From NCBI GenBank assembly GCA_025201865.1, contig MU602737.1, positions 1 to 39,950 on the forward strand: a DNA stretch of 39,950 nt, given 5' to 3'. This DNA comes from Ramicandelaber brevisporus (taxonomy: Eukaryota > Kickxellomycota > Ramicandelaberales > Ramicandelaberaceae). A model generated the notes under the pieces. It did not search any database. It had not been told where the DNA came from and saw only the letters and a program-made list of their open reading frames with translations. Position 1 is the stretch's first letter. Each line of letters starts with the position of its first letter. The position numbers and the translations under genes were made by a program. Of this stretch, positions 10,184 to 20,700 are shown piece after piece.

Positions 10184-11266
10184 ATGCAAGAGTCCAAGCC
10201 CGTTGGCGAGATGCTTGTCCTGCTGCGCCACTGTCTACAAAGACGCGTCGCACTTGAACAGCAGGATCGTGATCTGGCTGACGACCTGCGAGATGCCAAC
10301 ACTATTCTTGGTCTCTTGTTGCTCGCCAAATCGAAACTACATCGGCCATTTATCGCTACCGCAGCAGCCACCACAGCTACAGTCACAATCACGATAGCCG
10401 AACAGGAGGACATCCATCTCGGTGCATTGGCAAACTACCGAGTATCCGTACAGTGTGATGATGTCACAACACAGCTGACAGTAGCTGGACATGGAGGCGC
10501 TGAGCATCGCGTTGAGCTTGATCAACAAATGAGCCAAAGGCTGATTGACGGTCTCATTCATGGAGAGTCTGTGTCAATTACAGTGGAGCTCGTGGTGAAT
10601 CTACCTCAGCAGAAGCAGAAGCAGAAGCAGAAGCAGAAGCAGAAGCAGAAGCAGAAGCAGCAGCCGCACCAACAGCAACAGCAGCAGCAGACGAATGGCT
10701 CTATTAAAGTATGGTCAGAATCTGTTGTATTCGACAGTCTTTGTTTCATTGCGCCTGTACCGACTGGCTTTGACGACGCCACAGAGCTAGCAAGGCTGAT
10801 CTCGTCCAATGCATCAGAGCCCGCGTCTGTGTTAACTAATCATCGTACAGCTGTTCAAATCACATGCTCATCATCATCATCATCATCATCATCGACACGA
10901 GATAATGGAGATGCGATATGCTCTCAAATACTAACATTGCTATTGGCATACTCGCTTCAGTCAGAGTCGGCTCTCCAAAAGATTATGAGTACAAGTCGTT
11001 CAGCACGGTTCGTTGTACCCTGGGTGTCTTATCCAGTGCATGTTGATGTCCATTTGCTTCGACAGTCACCCCTAAATGCCAGTCTTCAAGCTCGCCTCCT
11101 GGTGACTTCTTTGAGCGCTCAGGCAACGAGACTCGTCTCAGCTGCTTTGTCCAGTCGCATTAAAAGACTTCTTTGCGAGCAGACTGATGGCAAAGAATCT
11201 GCCCCGGTACCTGTCGTATCAAAAGATGCCCGATTAATTCAATTTGAAGAACCACTTTTTCTGTGA
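10184..11266 (+). CDS. unrecognised protein with KQ/Q low-complexity linker
   Basis: A 360-residue ORF starting at ATG 10184. I do not recognise the family. The first 45 residues look like one or two amphipathic helices (LVLLRHCLQRRVALEQQDRDL). Residues about 50-140 alternate hydrophobic residues in a beta-like way (VTITIAEQED, YRVSVQCDD, VSITVELVV). A Lys-Gln repeat coded by a CAGAAG hexamer and a following Gln run separate this from a second part, residues about 170-360, which resumes with similar alternating strands (VKVWSES-like, FDSLCFIAPV) and ends in a helical segment. The general plan, helix-beta-linker-beta-helix, hints at a scaffold or complex subunit, but that is only a guess. It sits 120 bp after Zn2Cys6 regulator 2 on the same strand. 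Codon use and its length argue that it is real. Confidence 0.65.
   Translation: MQESKPVGEMLVLLRHCLQRRVALEQQDRDLADDLRDANTILGLLLLAKSKLHRPFIATAAATTATVTITIAEQEDIHLGALANYRVSVQCDDVTTQLTVAGHGGAEHRVELDQQMSQRLIDGLIHGESVSITVELVVNLPQQKQKQKQKQKQKQKQKQQPHQQQQQQQTNGSIKVWSESVVFDSLCFIAPVPTGFDDATELARLISSNASEPASVLTNHRTAVQITCSSSSSSSSSTRDNGDAICSQILTLLLAYSLQSESALQKIMSTSRSARFVVPWVSYPVHVDVHLLRQSPLNASLQARLLVTSLSAQATRLVSAALSSRIKRLLCEQTDGKESAPVPVVSKDARLIQFEEPLFL
10609..10662 (+). repeat. CAGAAG hexanucleotide repeat (Gln-Lys repeat)
   Basis: About eight consecutive CAGAAG units within the ORF at 10184-11266, followed immediately by a mixed CAG/CAA run. It encodes alternating Gln and Lys, an unusual charged low-complexity linker. 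Confidence 0.92.
10868..10893 (+). repeat. (TCA)n trinucleotide repeat encoding polyserine
   Basis: A run of TCA units in the same ORF, translated as about nine serines. Confidence 0.85.
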
Positions 11267-11696
11267 AGGACTTTTATGTGTGTGTGTGTGTCTGTGTGTT
11301 TGTGTGCGTAGAGGGGTTTATTTGTTTGTTTACTGCTTATTTGCGCTGACTTCGCCTTTCTCTCTCTTTCTCTCTCCTCTTCTCGACCTGCCTCCTCGCT
11401 CTTCATTCTGCTTTCTGTTTTCTGCTTCATCCCCACTCGCTTGTTTTATAAAATCAACACACTGCTGCGCACTACCTGCAAAGCGTATTCGTCTACCGTA
11501 GTCTGTTACCTGCCCTGTTCAGCTCAGCTGATCCACTTCCGCCCTCTCCACACTCCATATCTCTTACTCGCACTCAGTAGTGCTTGTTTGTTTGTTTGTT
11601 TGTTTGTTTACTGTAGAGATTACGCATACGTGTTTGTTTGTGTGTGCGTGTGCGTGTGCGTGTGGTGCATTCTTTCTGGTAGCTACGTGAGTGTCT
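11267..11696. other. intergenic region with TG and TTTG microsatellites
   Basis: About 430 bp between the unrecognised gene and the PP2A B'' gene. It contains a TG-rich run at 11277-11308, CT-rich sequence around 11355-11420, a (TTTG)n run at 11584-11609 and a second TG-rich run at about 11637-11664. It should hold the promoter and leader of the downstream gene. No gene seen. Confidence 0.5.
11584..11609 (+). repeat. (TTTG)n microsatellite
   Basis: Six or so TTTG units about 90 bp upstream of the first ATG of the PP2A B''-type gene. Confidence 0.9.
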
Positions 11697-13940
11697 ATGA
11701 CCAAGGCTGCCTCCGAGGTTGAAACTAGCTCTGTGGCCAGTGCCGTATCATCGTCTCCATCATCTTCATCCACTCCGCAGCAATCTGCCCGAGAGTATAC
11801 ATCTCCACAATCACGTGTTCAATTGCCAATTCCGTTTGTTATTGACATGAAGCGCTCGTGTCCTGAAGAGCCTTCAAGTACCGCTTCTTCCTCTTCCTCA
11901 TCATCATCGTTTGGGCCGCTGAGTCCTACGCCGCCTGCTGTGCTTTCGCTGTCGTTGTCGTCGTCATCTTCTTCCTCTTATTCTTCCTCTGCTGCTGCTA
12001 CTGCTGTGACATCTACACCAAGAGTGTCCAAGATGCTTTCGCCTCAAGTGTTCCGTTCAAGTCCCGGGATGGCCTCTGCCTCGCCAACTGCCAAGTTGTT
12101 TGGAATGGCACATCGTGCGCTTGAAAGTGATCTCGATAGTTCTATCAGCAAAGGCAAGGATGGTGTGCCTGGTCATGGCAGTTCAGATGAGCCGCTTGTT
12201 GATGAAGTTGGAGTCGGCCCTGGCTGGTCGGCTGTCCCAACCTCTCCCATCAGCTTGGCCAAGATGACTGGAAGTAAAGTAGCTCCGTCGCCTCGTAATG
12301 TGCATACATCCAGCTCAACTCCATCCAAGACCAAGGACGGAATTGATTCAATGTCGCCAATGAAGAGGCTTTCTGGCGAAGATTCGGATAGAATGTGGCC
12401 AAGTGCTGATTTGTCTGTTGCCAATTCTCCACTGAGAGGAGTGTCTGCATCTCAGCAGCGCCACAGTAGTGTTCCACTGGGTGTGCGGATGACGAGATCA
12501 CATAACCATTCAAGTGGATCTACTGACAGTCCACTTCGTCTTGGAGTGCTGAAGAACCATACATCAGATGGAAGCGTGTGTACTCCGCCAGCTAGTCCGG
12601 CAGTATCTACAGCGAAGCGTCGTCGATCAATGCTGGCTGAAAAGAGTAGTTTGGATAACCTTCAGTCTCCGCTTAGTTTTACTGGTAACAATAGCAACAA
12701 TAGCACTGGTATTAGCAACTCACTTCAGTCACCTACTGCAATGAGAGTTGGAAAGAGACCCTCTATATTGGATGGCTCCCCTATCCCTACTACTCCCTCT
12801 CGTTCAACATCTACAACAGCGGCCACTAACAAAGCTAGCCATAGCACGCCAGTGATATCTTCTCACAGGGCCACGCTTTCCAATGGAACCGTCTCACCCA
12901 CCCCTGCATCTACTATTAGCACTCCTCACAAGACTACTCCATCACTATCTCCAGCAAGGGAGAGCCATAATGATGAAGTACGTGGCAGGCGTTTGTTTGA
13001 CTCTAAGCCTCAGAAACAGTCTCTCCCACAGCAGCAGCAATCGCAGCAACCGCGCAATAATAATGAGAGTGGTCGACGTGACTCGGCCAATGGATTATGG
13101 GATGTTAATGGCCAGATTTCAACAATTAAAATGGTTTCAGCAAGTAATAGCAATGACAGTAATAATGGTAATAATAACGAGTACGATGAATTTGATCAGA
13201 TTCTGGATTCAGTTAGTAGTTATTCACCTGTACGTACTGAGTTTAACATCACTCACCAACAACAGTCTCAGCAGTCTCAGCAGCAACAGCAGCAGCAACG
13301 CCGCAAGTCTATTCAATCAACTCCGTTCAAAAAGACATCTGCGACGACAGCTGCGACTGCAACCAAACAGAGTGTTTCAGCTAAACCAACACAGTCTGCT
13401 GAAGATGCGAATGCATCCATTCTAAACAAGTATTTTGGACCCAAAGTGCATCCTCAGAAGGAAGAGCTGCTATCAGTGCTGGAATCTACATTTGAAATAT
13501 TTGTCAATGACAGTTCATTTGTGCCCAACGAGAGTAAATTTAGCGAAATTACAGATGTCTGTGGATTACCTAGATTTATTAACAAGGCGTTTCATCGTAA
13601 ATTTATTTTATATGTGGAATCTACTACTCCAACCTCTCGTCTTCGTCATCCGACAGCTGGAAGAACATCAAAGTCTGTGAATTCACTCAGAAATGACGAG
13701 ACACTAATCAATGCACAAGTTTCACTCATACAGCGCCAATCACCCGTGGCTCTTCACGATAAGTTTGCTGCAATGTGGAGAGAATTGGTAGACACCTCTC
13801 CTTGCGAATCTTCGCTGGTGTTTAACATTTTAGCTGGAAAACACACTGAAACTACTCTTGCTGCTGCCAATGGTATGAAGACATCACTAAAGTCTACAGC
13901 TTCTCTGTCGTTATCAACTCGTATCTCTCAGCAGGCACAG

Positions 13941-13972
<32 letters not shown>

Positions 13973-15308
13973 GCAACCTTTTACTAGAGCTATCACAAGA
14001 GATGACTTTGTATTGTTGGTGCAAGATGTGGTGGCCAATCATTCAGAGTTGGCGCAAATTGAAGGACAGCCGCTATTTGTGCAAGCGTATATTGAATGTG
14101 TGACAGAGTTGTTCTTTTACTATGTAAATCGTAGTTGGTCAGGTGCAGTGTCATTGGCTGAATTTAAAAGGGCTGATTGCTTGCAAATTATTCGTGCAAT
14201 TGAGCATGGAATTGAGTTAAATCTGATGCAAAATGATACAATTTCTGACATGTTTGGAAATACAAACTCAAGCTCGGGCTCAAACTCATTGTCAACCAGC
14301 AGCTATCCGCCACGCAGTCGTTATTTGGATATATTCTCATATCGTCAATTCTATGTAATTTATGTTGCATTTTATAGATTACTTGGCGACCAGAACAGAT
14401 TTGATTTATCACCAGCCGACCTGATTACATATGAGAACCATTGTCTTACTTCGAAAATAGTACTGCGCGTGCTGGCTGGGTGGGGTCTGGGCGGTCCATC
14501 CCAGCGACGCATTCGACGCGGCGCATTATTATCTACTATTGCACGTGAAACATTTGGATCTCAATTGAATAATGGCAATAGCAAGGATAATATCAATAGC
14601 AAGAATACGTTAAAGAAGATGACGTTTGGAGAATTTATATGGTTTTATATTTCAGAGTTTGACAAGACCAGCCCAACAGCTATCGAATACTGGTTCCGTT
14701 GCTTAGATTTAGATGGAGATGGAACATTGACTGCATGGGAGTTGAATTATTTTTATGAGGAGCAATATCGCAGAATGGTTGAGGAAACGGGCGAAGGCAT
14801 TCACTTTGCCGACACAATGTGCATTTTAATGGATATGCTGGAGCCGAGTCAGATTGGTTTAATTACTCTCAAGGATCTCAAACAATGTGCTCAGAGATCA
14901 CCCAGAGCACGCATGCACGTGGCTGTATTCTTTGATATGCTGTTCAACTTGGATAATTATATCCAGTATGATATCAGAAACAAAAGATTACAAAAGGCAC
15001 TCACCACAATTACACGCTCAGTTCCGCCAGGTACAGAGCGTAGTGTGATAATGGCGCTCCGATGCAAATATCTTGAATTCGAGAGAGACCACTGGGGTGC
15101 ATTCTTTAGACGTGAGTATCAAATTCAGCAAGGCACTCTTCCTCAAGAGATGACCGATGAAGATTTGTTTGGTTATGAGACTGTCTTTGGGGAAGACGAT
15201 GAAATCGAACAAGAGCAGGAGCAGGAACAAGAACAAGAACAAGATGCTATCATGGTCGAAGATGATGGCGGTGATGACGTTGACGTAACTGTGGACTGGA
15301 GTGGATGA
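11697..15308 (+). CDS. PP2A regulatory subunit B'' family (EF-hand), long form
   Basis: A 1203-residue protein whose C-terminal half matches the B''/PR72 family that selects substrates for protein phosphatase 2A. Markers are 'HDKFAAMWREL', 'FEFIWFYISEFDKTSPTAIEYWFRCLDLD'-type sequence (compare the family's WFLISEEDK..TSIEYWFRC), and a canonical calcium-binding EF-hand loop D1004-x-D1006-x-D1008-x-T1010 to E1015, followed by ELNYFYEEQ and ITLKDLKQC. The first 600 residues are disordered, Ser-rich, with many Ser-Pro and Thr-Pro sites, suggesting regulation by proline-directed kinases. PolyGln tracts interrupt the middle, and the tail is acidic with an EQ repeat. The open frame starts at a GTG; I use the ATG at 11697. 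The family acts with the PP2A A and C subunits, in the cytosol or nucleus. Confidence 0.9.
13929..13976 (+). repeat. CAG/CAA repeat encoding polyglutamine
   Basis: A mixed CAG and CAA run between two conserved blocks of the B'' core, coding for about a dozen glutamines. Confidence 0.9.
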
Positions 15309-15670
15309 TGTGGAAAGTAAGAAAATAATTCATCTGGAATCATTTTGTTACAACATAGATCAATCTAAAGTCCCAATTGATTACAACGATGCCTCATTCT
15401 AATTATCCAGCTCACTCTTTTCCCCCATTCTAATTATTCTTTTTCACTTATATCCTTTATTCTTTATTCTTTATTCTTTATTCTTTACAATTCAAATAAC
15501 TATAGTCGATTAACTATTATATTGGCATACGAACGAATACGAAAGACATCCTAGTCCTAGTGTCCACTTGTGTTTTAGCAATGAGAGAAGATAGCTATCG
15601 CAGTCAATAATTTTCCAAAAGAAAGAAAAAAAAACAGCAACAACGGCAACAACAATTATCATCAGCTCTG
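15309..15670. other. intergenic region between PP2A B'' and kinase genes
   Basis: About 360 bp, AT-rich, with a (CTTTATT)n repeat at 15455-15487. It should include the 3' end of the B'' transcript and the promoter of the kinase. No gene seen. Confidence 0.5.
15455..15487 (+). repeat. (CTTTATT)n 7-bp tandem repeat
   Basis: Four exact CTTTATT units and a partial fifth, in the intergenic region before the kinase gene. Confidence 0.92.
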
Positions 15671-18181
15671 ATGCACGCCGGCCGCTTTGTGCGAGACGAG
15701 ATTATTGGACGTGGAGCGTATGGCTCAGTGTACAAGTGCTTCGATGCGGTGGCTACCAGAGTGGTTGCCGTCAAGATCCTCAACCTGGACACTCATGAAG
15801 AAGAGATGCGGGAAGTCATCAACGAAATCTCCTTGCTAACCCAGCTTCGCTCTCCTCACATTACTCGGTATCACGGCAGCTTTGTGCATGGAACCAAGCT
15901 GTGGATAGTCATGGACTATGCGGCTGGTGGCAGTATCAGAGGGCTTCTCGATGCTGGACCGCCATTTGAAGAGCGATTGATTGCGTATGTTGCACGGCAG
16001 ACTTTGACTGCTCTGGACTACTTGCACAAGGCGAGAATCATTCATCGAGATGTCAAGTGCGCTAACATCCTCGTCACCGGCAACGGCACTATACAGCTCT
16101 GTGACTTGGGCGTCGCTAAAGAGGTTGCCATGTCGTCATTGAAGCGCTATTCGTTTGTTGGAACGCCGCTTTTCATCGCACCCGAAGTAATCAAAACAGG
16201 CACAGCGTACGATTTCAAGGTTGACATCTGGTCATTTGGCATTGCAATTTACGAAATGGCCACGGGTGCTCCTCCAATGGCACATATGGACCCAAAGAGA
16301 GCATTGATGCTGATTCCACAGACTGCTCCACCCCAGCTCGACACCAGCTTCTCCGCCCTGGCTCGTGAGTTTCTTGGGCAGTGTCTGCGTCATGACCCCA
16401 TCCAGCGGCCGACTGCAGATGCACTAATGAAGCACAAGTTCCTTGCCCCGGCCACCGGCTCGAATAAGTCTGGATTGGGATCGGAGCATTTGGATGATGC
16501 TCGGGAACTGCTCAACAAGCGCATCGCGGCCAAGCGTAGTGCTGCTGCAGCCGCTGCCGCCGGCTCATTAAAGTCTGGTGGCGTGGCTGCAGCTGCGTTG
16601 TTGGATATCACCGATGGCTTTAGTATCTTTAGCATGGACGATAGAGAAGATTCTGAGTGGGATTTTGGTCGCTCATCGTTCATTGAACCTCAGCCTCCAG
16701 CGGCGGTTCATGCAACCCCTCCTCCACTTCCTCCTCCTCCTCCATCTCAGTCACGGATCCTGCCTGAACAATCGTCAATGGGCCATGGTTCAGCATCTCC
16801 CGATACATCCGATGCACCAGGGCTTCCTGAATTTGCTCGATTGTTTGATCGATCGGATGGATATTCGACACTTGTGGCATCGGCAGCAGCATCACCTGCT
16901 CACCGTGCACAGATTACAACAGCCACTACCTCAGTGAACAACACTGCCACAGTACAAACCTTGACCACAGCCACCTCAGCATCTAGCACAGCACACACCG
17001 TCTCGACCACAGCCCTCGGGCCAAGTCCTCAATTGTACACTAGCTCAACCATTAGCCAGCAAACTGTTCTATCTCCTCTGCAGCATGCAGCACCTGTAAT
17101 CCAGTCAGATATTCACAGTCCGCAATATCTCGCTGAGCAATCCCAGCAGTCTTTATTGCGGCCGCCTTCCACGCTTGCAACCATTGACTTATCTGTACCC
17201 AGCAAGCCAGCACTATCGCACATTCCAGCCTCTGCCACAGCATCGGCATCGAGCACTCAGCACATTACAATTCCGTTTACACTGCCTCCGCCGCCGCCAC
17301 CACTCTCACTCCACGCGCATGGCTCAACCAGTGTGACCGGATCGCCCCGAATCGACAGAGTTGCCCCTACGTCTCATGCTAGCATTACTACTACAGCGGC
17401 TACAGCGATTGCATCTACTTTGGCGCCATCTTTACCGCTCCAAGTGCCATCCAAGACCATTCTTCCTATTCCACAGTTTATACCTGGTTTCTCGCTTCAC
17501 CAGTCGCCCGTCGCCGAGAAATCACGTCCTTCTCCTCTACTTCAGAGCCCATCGACTGGGGTACTACCCACAATTCAAGATTTGGCACAGATGGCGTTTC
17601 TGCCTGCAAACCAACGGCAAGCCCCAACTCAGCCTTCGGTAGCCTTGCACACACCCGCAGCCGACCTGTCCCGTCCCTCATTGGACACATCGGTCGCCTC
17701 GACCGCCTCTAATGGTATACATCTGCCTGCAGAGCGCCTCAGTACCAAAATGGAAGCCTCTCCTACGCCACCTCCACTTGCTGCTCAGCTACAGCCTGTC
17801 ACTGCGAATTCAGTTCGACCTCTTGACAGCTCAGATAGTGGTATGTTAACCACTCAAAGAAGGCGGCACCACGGCTCGCTCTCGCAGTCGATTGATCGAT
17901 CTATACACTCAATATCACCTGAAGCACCCCCTTCAGTGTCATCTTCATCTCGGAGCAAGAGCGGGAACCCAACGATGCGAAACGCCTACTCCAGCCAAAA
18001 TAGCGGCACCTCATCAGAGCCACGAACTTCATCCAGCCATCCTCAGAATTCACCAGAAAGCATTTCGCGTGATCATGAACTGTTATTGAAAGACCTGGAA
18101 GCTACAACGTCAACTCTAAGGCAACTATTTGCATCGCTCGAGCATGATTTGGATGTGATATCTGGCTCACTTTCTCTTTAA
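15671..18181 (+). CDS. Ste20-family (GCK-type) serine/threonine protein kinase
   Basis: An 836-residue protein with an N-terminal kinase domain (about 6-255) and a long disordered tail. Visible catalytic elements: glycine loop G13-RGAYG-S19, lysine K35 (AVKIL), helix-C glutamate likely E52, HRD at 125-127 with K129 and N132, and GTPLFIAPE ending at E172. The metal-binding motif is DLG (145-147) rather than DFG. The placement of the kinase at the N-terminus and the 'ALMLIPQTAPPQL' segment resemble the GCK-III/Kic1-Nak1-Sps1 group, which acts in polarity, MOR/RAM signalling and septation; this subgroup call is inference. The tail is rich in Pro, Ser and Thr, and ends in a possible coiled coil (about 800-835) that may bind a scaffold. 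The gene ends 83 bp from convergent APC8. Confidence 0.92.
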   Translation: MHAGRFVRDEIIGRGAYGSVYKCFDAVATRVVAVKILNLDTHEEEMREVINEISLLTQLRSPHITRYHGSFVHGTKLWIVMDYAAGGSIRGLLDAGPPFEERLIAYVARQTLTALDYLHKARIIHRDVKCANILVTGNGTIQLCDLGVAKEVAMSSLKRYSFVGTPLFIAPEVIKTGTAYDFKVDIWSFGIAIYEMATGAPPMAHMDPKRALMLIPQTAPPQLDTSFSALAREFLGQCLRHDPIQRPTADALMKHKFLAPATGSNKSGLGSEHLDDARELLNKRIAAKRSAAAAAAAGSLKSGGVAAAALLDITDGFSIFSMDDREDSEWDFGRSSFIEPQPPAAVHATPPPLPPPPPSQSRILPEQSSMGHGSASPDTSDAPGLPEFARLFDRSDGYSTLVASAAASPAHRAQITTATTSVNNTATVQTLTTATSASSTAHTVSTTALGPSPQLYTSSTISQQTVLSPLQHAAPVIQSDIHSPQYLAEQSQQSLLRPPSTLATIDLSVPSKPALSHIPASATASASSTQHITIPFTLPPPPPPLSLHAHGSTSVTGSPRIDRVAPTSHASITTTAATAIASTLAPSLPLQVPSKTILPIPQFIPGFSLHQSPVAEKSRPSPLLQSPSTGVLPTIQDLAQMAFLPANQRQAPTQPSVALHTPAADLSRPSLDTSVASTASNGIHLPAERLSTKMEASPTPPPLAAQLQPVTANSVRPLDSSDSGMLTTQRRRHHGSLSQSIDRSIHSISPEAPPSVSSSSRSKSGNPTMRNAYSSQNSGTSSEPRTSSSHPQNSPESISRDHELLLKDLEATTSTLRQLFASLEHDLDVISGSLSL

Positions 18182-18264
18182 AAGTCAATTTGCTTTTACG
18201 AGCTTAACTATGCTTGTAAATGTTCACCCACCAGTTTAAAGTATTCAATAATCATTTATATGCT

Positions 18265-20049
18265 TTAAAAAGCAGCGTCATCTTCTAACTCGCTGTAGCT
18301 ATGCTGGCTTTCATGGTGAACAACATCGCCATCATCTTCGTGATCGAGACTCATGTCATCGACTTCACAGCCAAATGATCGAGCCAGCGCAATGTATCCG
18401 GCTGCGTCGCGTTCACGGCCGTCCTTTTGGGCATACTTGGCAAGGAATGAGCAAGCTTCGCCAACATTACGCTCCTCGGCATACTCAAGATACTCTTGTT
18501 CTAACGTCAACAAGTAATACTTGGCACACTCGCCACGCAGATTTGCAGACGTCGGTTGCTCACAGGTTGGCTCTGACGAGGCCGCCTTAAGCAGTGTTCT
18601 TGCAATGTTTAGCAAGACGGGCAAGTCGGAATGCGGTGCTCCAGTGATGGCGCGTTTGAATGATGATATCGCCGCCTCGGTGTTGCCTATGCTCTGATAG
18701 CATGATCCAAGCGCTCTCCACATGGCTGGGTCCCGAGAAGCTAGTGCGGCTGCGCGCTGGTAATAATTGATTGCGTAATGTGGCAGTTCCATGGTCTCAT
18801 AGATGAGCCCAAGGCCGTACCATGCAGGCACGTGATGCTCATTAATCAATAAAGCCCTCTGATGAGCCTCGATCGCAGCCGCAATGTTCTTTAACTCCAG
18901 GAACGAATGTGCCAGCAGCGTCCATGTGTTCTGCGAGAGTGAATTCAGCCGCAGTGCCCGTTGGAATTGCAACACGGCTCGCTCATGGTCTTTACGCAGT
19001 GCGTGATAATTGCCAACAACAACGCAGGTCTCTGCTCTGAACCGGTCAAGCTCAATGCACTCTTGTGCCAAAGTGCATAGCTGAGTCGTGTTGCCAGCGG
19101 TGAACAAGATGCCGGAGTAAACATCCATTCCGTCAAGACAACATGGGTCTGAAGAGCGTACAACTTCAAATTCAGCTTCGGCCGACTCAAACTCGCGGCA
19201 ATTTGTAAACCATTCGGCAGCCAAGACACGCAGCCGAGTACTGCCGGGGAACCATTCAAGCTGTTTCTTGAGCCGATCGCGAAGGGAATCGAGATCGGAT
19301 TCTGGGATAGCACGGCCTGGAGAGCACAGAAGATAGGTAATCATAATCTCCAGTGGGAATGATGCTGTTGCTGATGAGTCCGCCATCAATCGAGACCGCA
19401 GTGCATCCACGCTTTCCAATGATGGATGCAGAGTTTGACGAAGTTCACACCATGCACTCCAATTTAAAGGATACAATGACACTGACCGCTCCAAAACAGT
19501 CCGAGCCTCTTCGTTTCGTTTCATTTGCCGCAGTAGCAAGCCACGCAGGTACAAGATGAACGCATCGTTGCTATCAGAGGGCAGACCAGAAAGGATCGAA
19601 TCGATGGAAGCCGACAGTGCAGCTGGTCGGTGAGGACGAGCCACAGTATCAAACGGTGCTTCACTACTCTGCTGGCTGGCATGCATGTACTCGGAATAAC
19701 TGCGAAGATACAGAACTTTATTGGTGCTGTTGATGCCAGTGTTACCATCCAGCTCAATATCGAGCACCAAAGCGGCACGTGCATATTCATGCATTCCAAA
19801 GTATGCTCGAGCTAGTTCAAGTCGGTCCTCGATGCCGCTGACGGCGTCGTCAAATGTAGATGTGTCCAACTGTGAAACGATACTGCCAGAGAGTGCCTCA
19901 CCAGCGAATAGATTGGCCGGCTGCAGAGCTGATTCATCAGTCGTGAGTGCGACCAGCAGCTCAGCGGCCCACGCTGCCGCGTCTTTGAGGCAGCGTGCAT
20001 TCAGCTCACGCACAGCAGCCCGCAACACCGCCTTCACTGCTTGGATCAT
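18265..20049 (-). CDS. CDC23: anaphase-promoting complex subunit 8 (Cdc23), TPR protein
   Basis: A 594-residue tetratricopeptide-repeat protein. The N-terminus carries the Apc8 signature in which a helix leads to 'AAAWAAELLVAL' (26-35). 'DPCCLDGMDVYSGILF' at 301-316 is the family's conserved 'LD.MD.YSN.LY' element. The run from 338 (RAETCVVVGNYHALR) through WTLLAHSFLELKN, AWYGLGLIYETMELP and YYQRAAAL to about 468 is the strongly conserved TPR array. Apc8 dimerises and forms part of the arc lamp of the APC/C, the ubiquitin ligase that triggers anaphase and mitotic exit in the nucleus. The tail is acidic. The frame stays open upstream to a TTG at 20226, but the ATG at 20049 begins the conserved helix and is used here. 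Convergent with the kinase gene; divergent from SWI1. Confidence 0.9.
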   Translation of the reverse strand: MIQAVKAVLRAAVRELNARCLKDAAAWAAELLVALTTDESALQPANLFAGEALSGSIVSQLDTSTFDDAVSGIEDRLELARAYFGMHEYARAALVLDIELDGNTGINSTNKVLYLRSYSEYMHASQQSSEAPFDTVARPHRPAALSASIDSILSGLPSDSNDAFILYLRGLLLRQMKRNEEARTVLERSVSLYPLNWSAWCELRQTLHPSLESVDALRSRLMADSSATASFPLEIMITYLLCSPGRAIPESDLDSLRDRLKKQLEWFPGSTRLRVLAAEWFTNCREFESAEAEFEVVRSSDPCCLDGMDVYSGILFTAGNTTQLCTLAQECIELDRFRAETCVVVGNYHALRKDHERAVLQFQRALRLNSLSQNTWTLLAHSFLELKNIAAAIEAHQRALLINEHHVPAWYGLGLIYETMELPHYAINYYQRAAALASRDPAMWRALGSCYQSIGNTEAAISSFKRAITGAPHSDLPVLLNIARTLLKAASSEPTCEQPTSANLRGECAKYYLLTLEQEYLEYAEERNVGEACSFLAKYAQKDGRERDAAGYIALARSFGCEVDDMSLDHEDDGDVVHHESQHSYSELEDDAAF

Positions 20050-20319
20050 CGTCAACCAAGGATTGCTGTGGTGTTTATTTGTTTGTTTGTTTGTGTATTC
20101 CAATGAAAACACAGCCAACGACGGTGAAATCGTCAGCCGTTGGGGATTTTTATGAGTGAGTGTTTTTACAGCATTTACAGCGGTAGACTCAAACAGGGCT
20201 GGATGAGGGCTATGGAGAGTCGGCAAGACAACAGAGAGTCAACAAGACTACAGTGTGTCTAATGTCTCATTTATACCATGTAGCGCGGCCAGTCTATACC
20301 CGTGCAGATGGTCCGGACC

Positions 20320-20700
20320 AAAAACGAACGAACCAAAGTGCACTAAACCACCAAGCCAAAGCGAACCAAGCCAAAAGAAAAAAAAGTATAGCCATGACAA
20401 CAACACCAACAGGAGGAACAGGTGCTGAAGCCACAGCAACCACCCACTTGACAACGACGAGGGAAGACGACGGCAGGGAGCACCGACGTGCGATGCAAGA
20501 GGTGGGGGAGAAAGCCAGTGGAAGAGGGGACGAACCAAGAGGGAGGGGAACAGATGGAACATGCCGCTGGGAAAACCCGGATGCCAGCCACACCAACCTG
20601 GCGGCAGAGGACAACCACCACAGGGACCGAACACCGCGCCAGCACACGCCAGCACCTGGGGACAACGAGGGAACAACGCCTGTGCTTGAAGGAAGTCTTG
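20320..20700 (+). other. thymine-poor compositional island
   Basis: By hand count 25 T in the 360 bases from 20341 to 20700, about 7 percent, and 13 T in the 240 bases 20401-20640. The flanks return to normal base composition. Stops on both strands are rare simply because T is rare on this strand, which explains several overlapping ORFs. No terminal repeats, domain or structure that I recognise. Confidence 0.7.

Noticed and set aside
10609-10662. Regular short repeat considered as a CRISPR-like or satellite array
   Set aside because: The unit is a 6-bp coding repeat with no spacers, inside an ORF.
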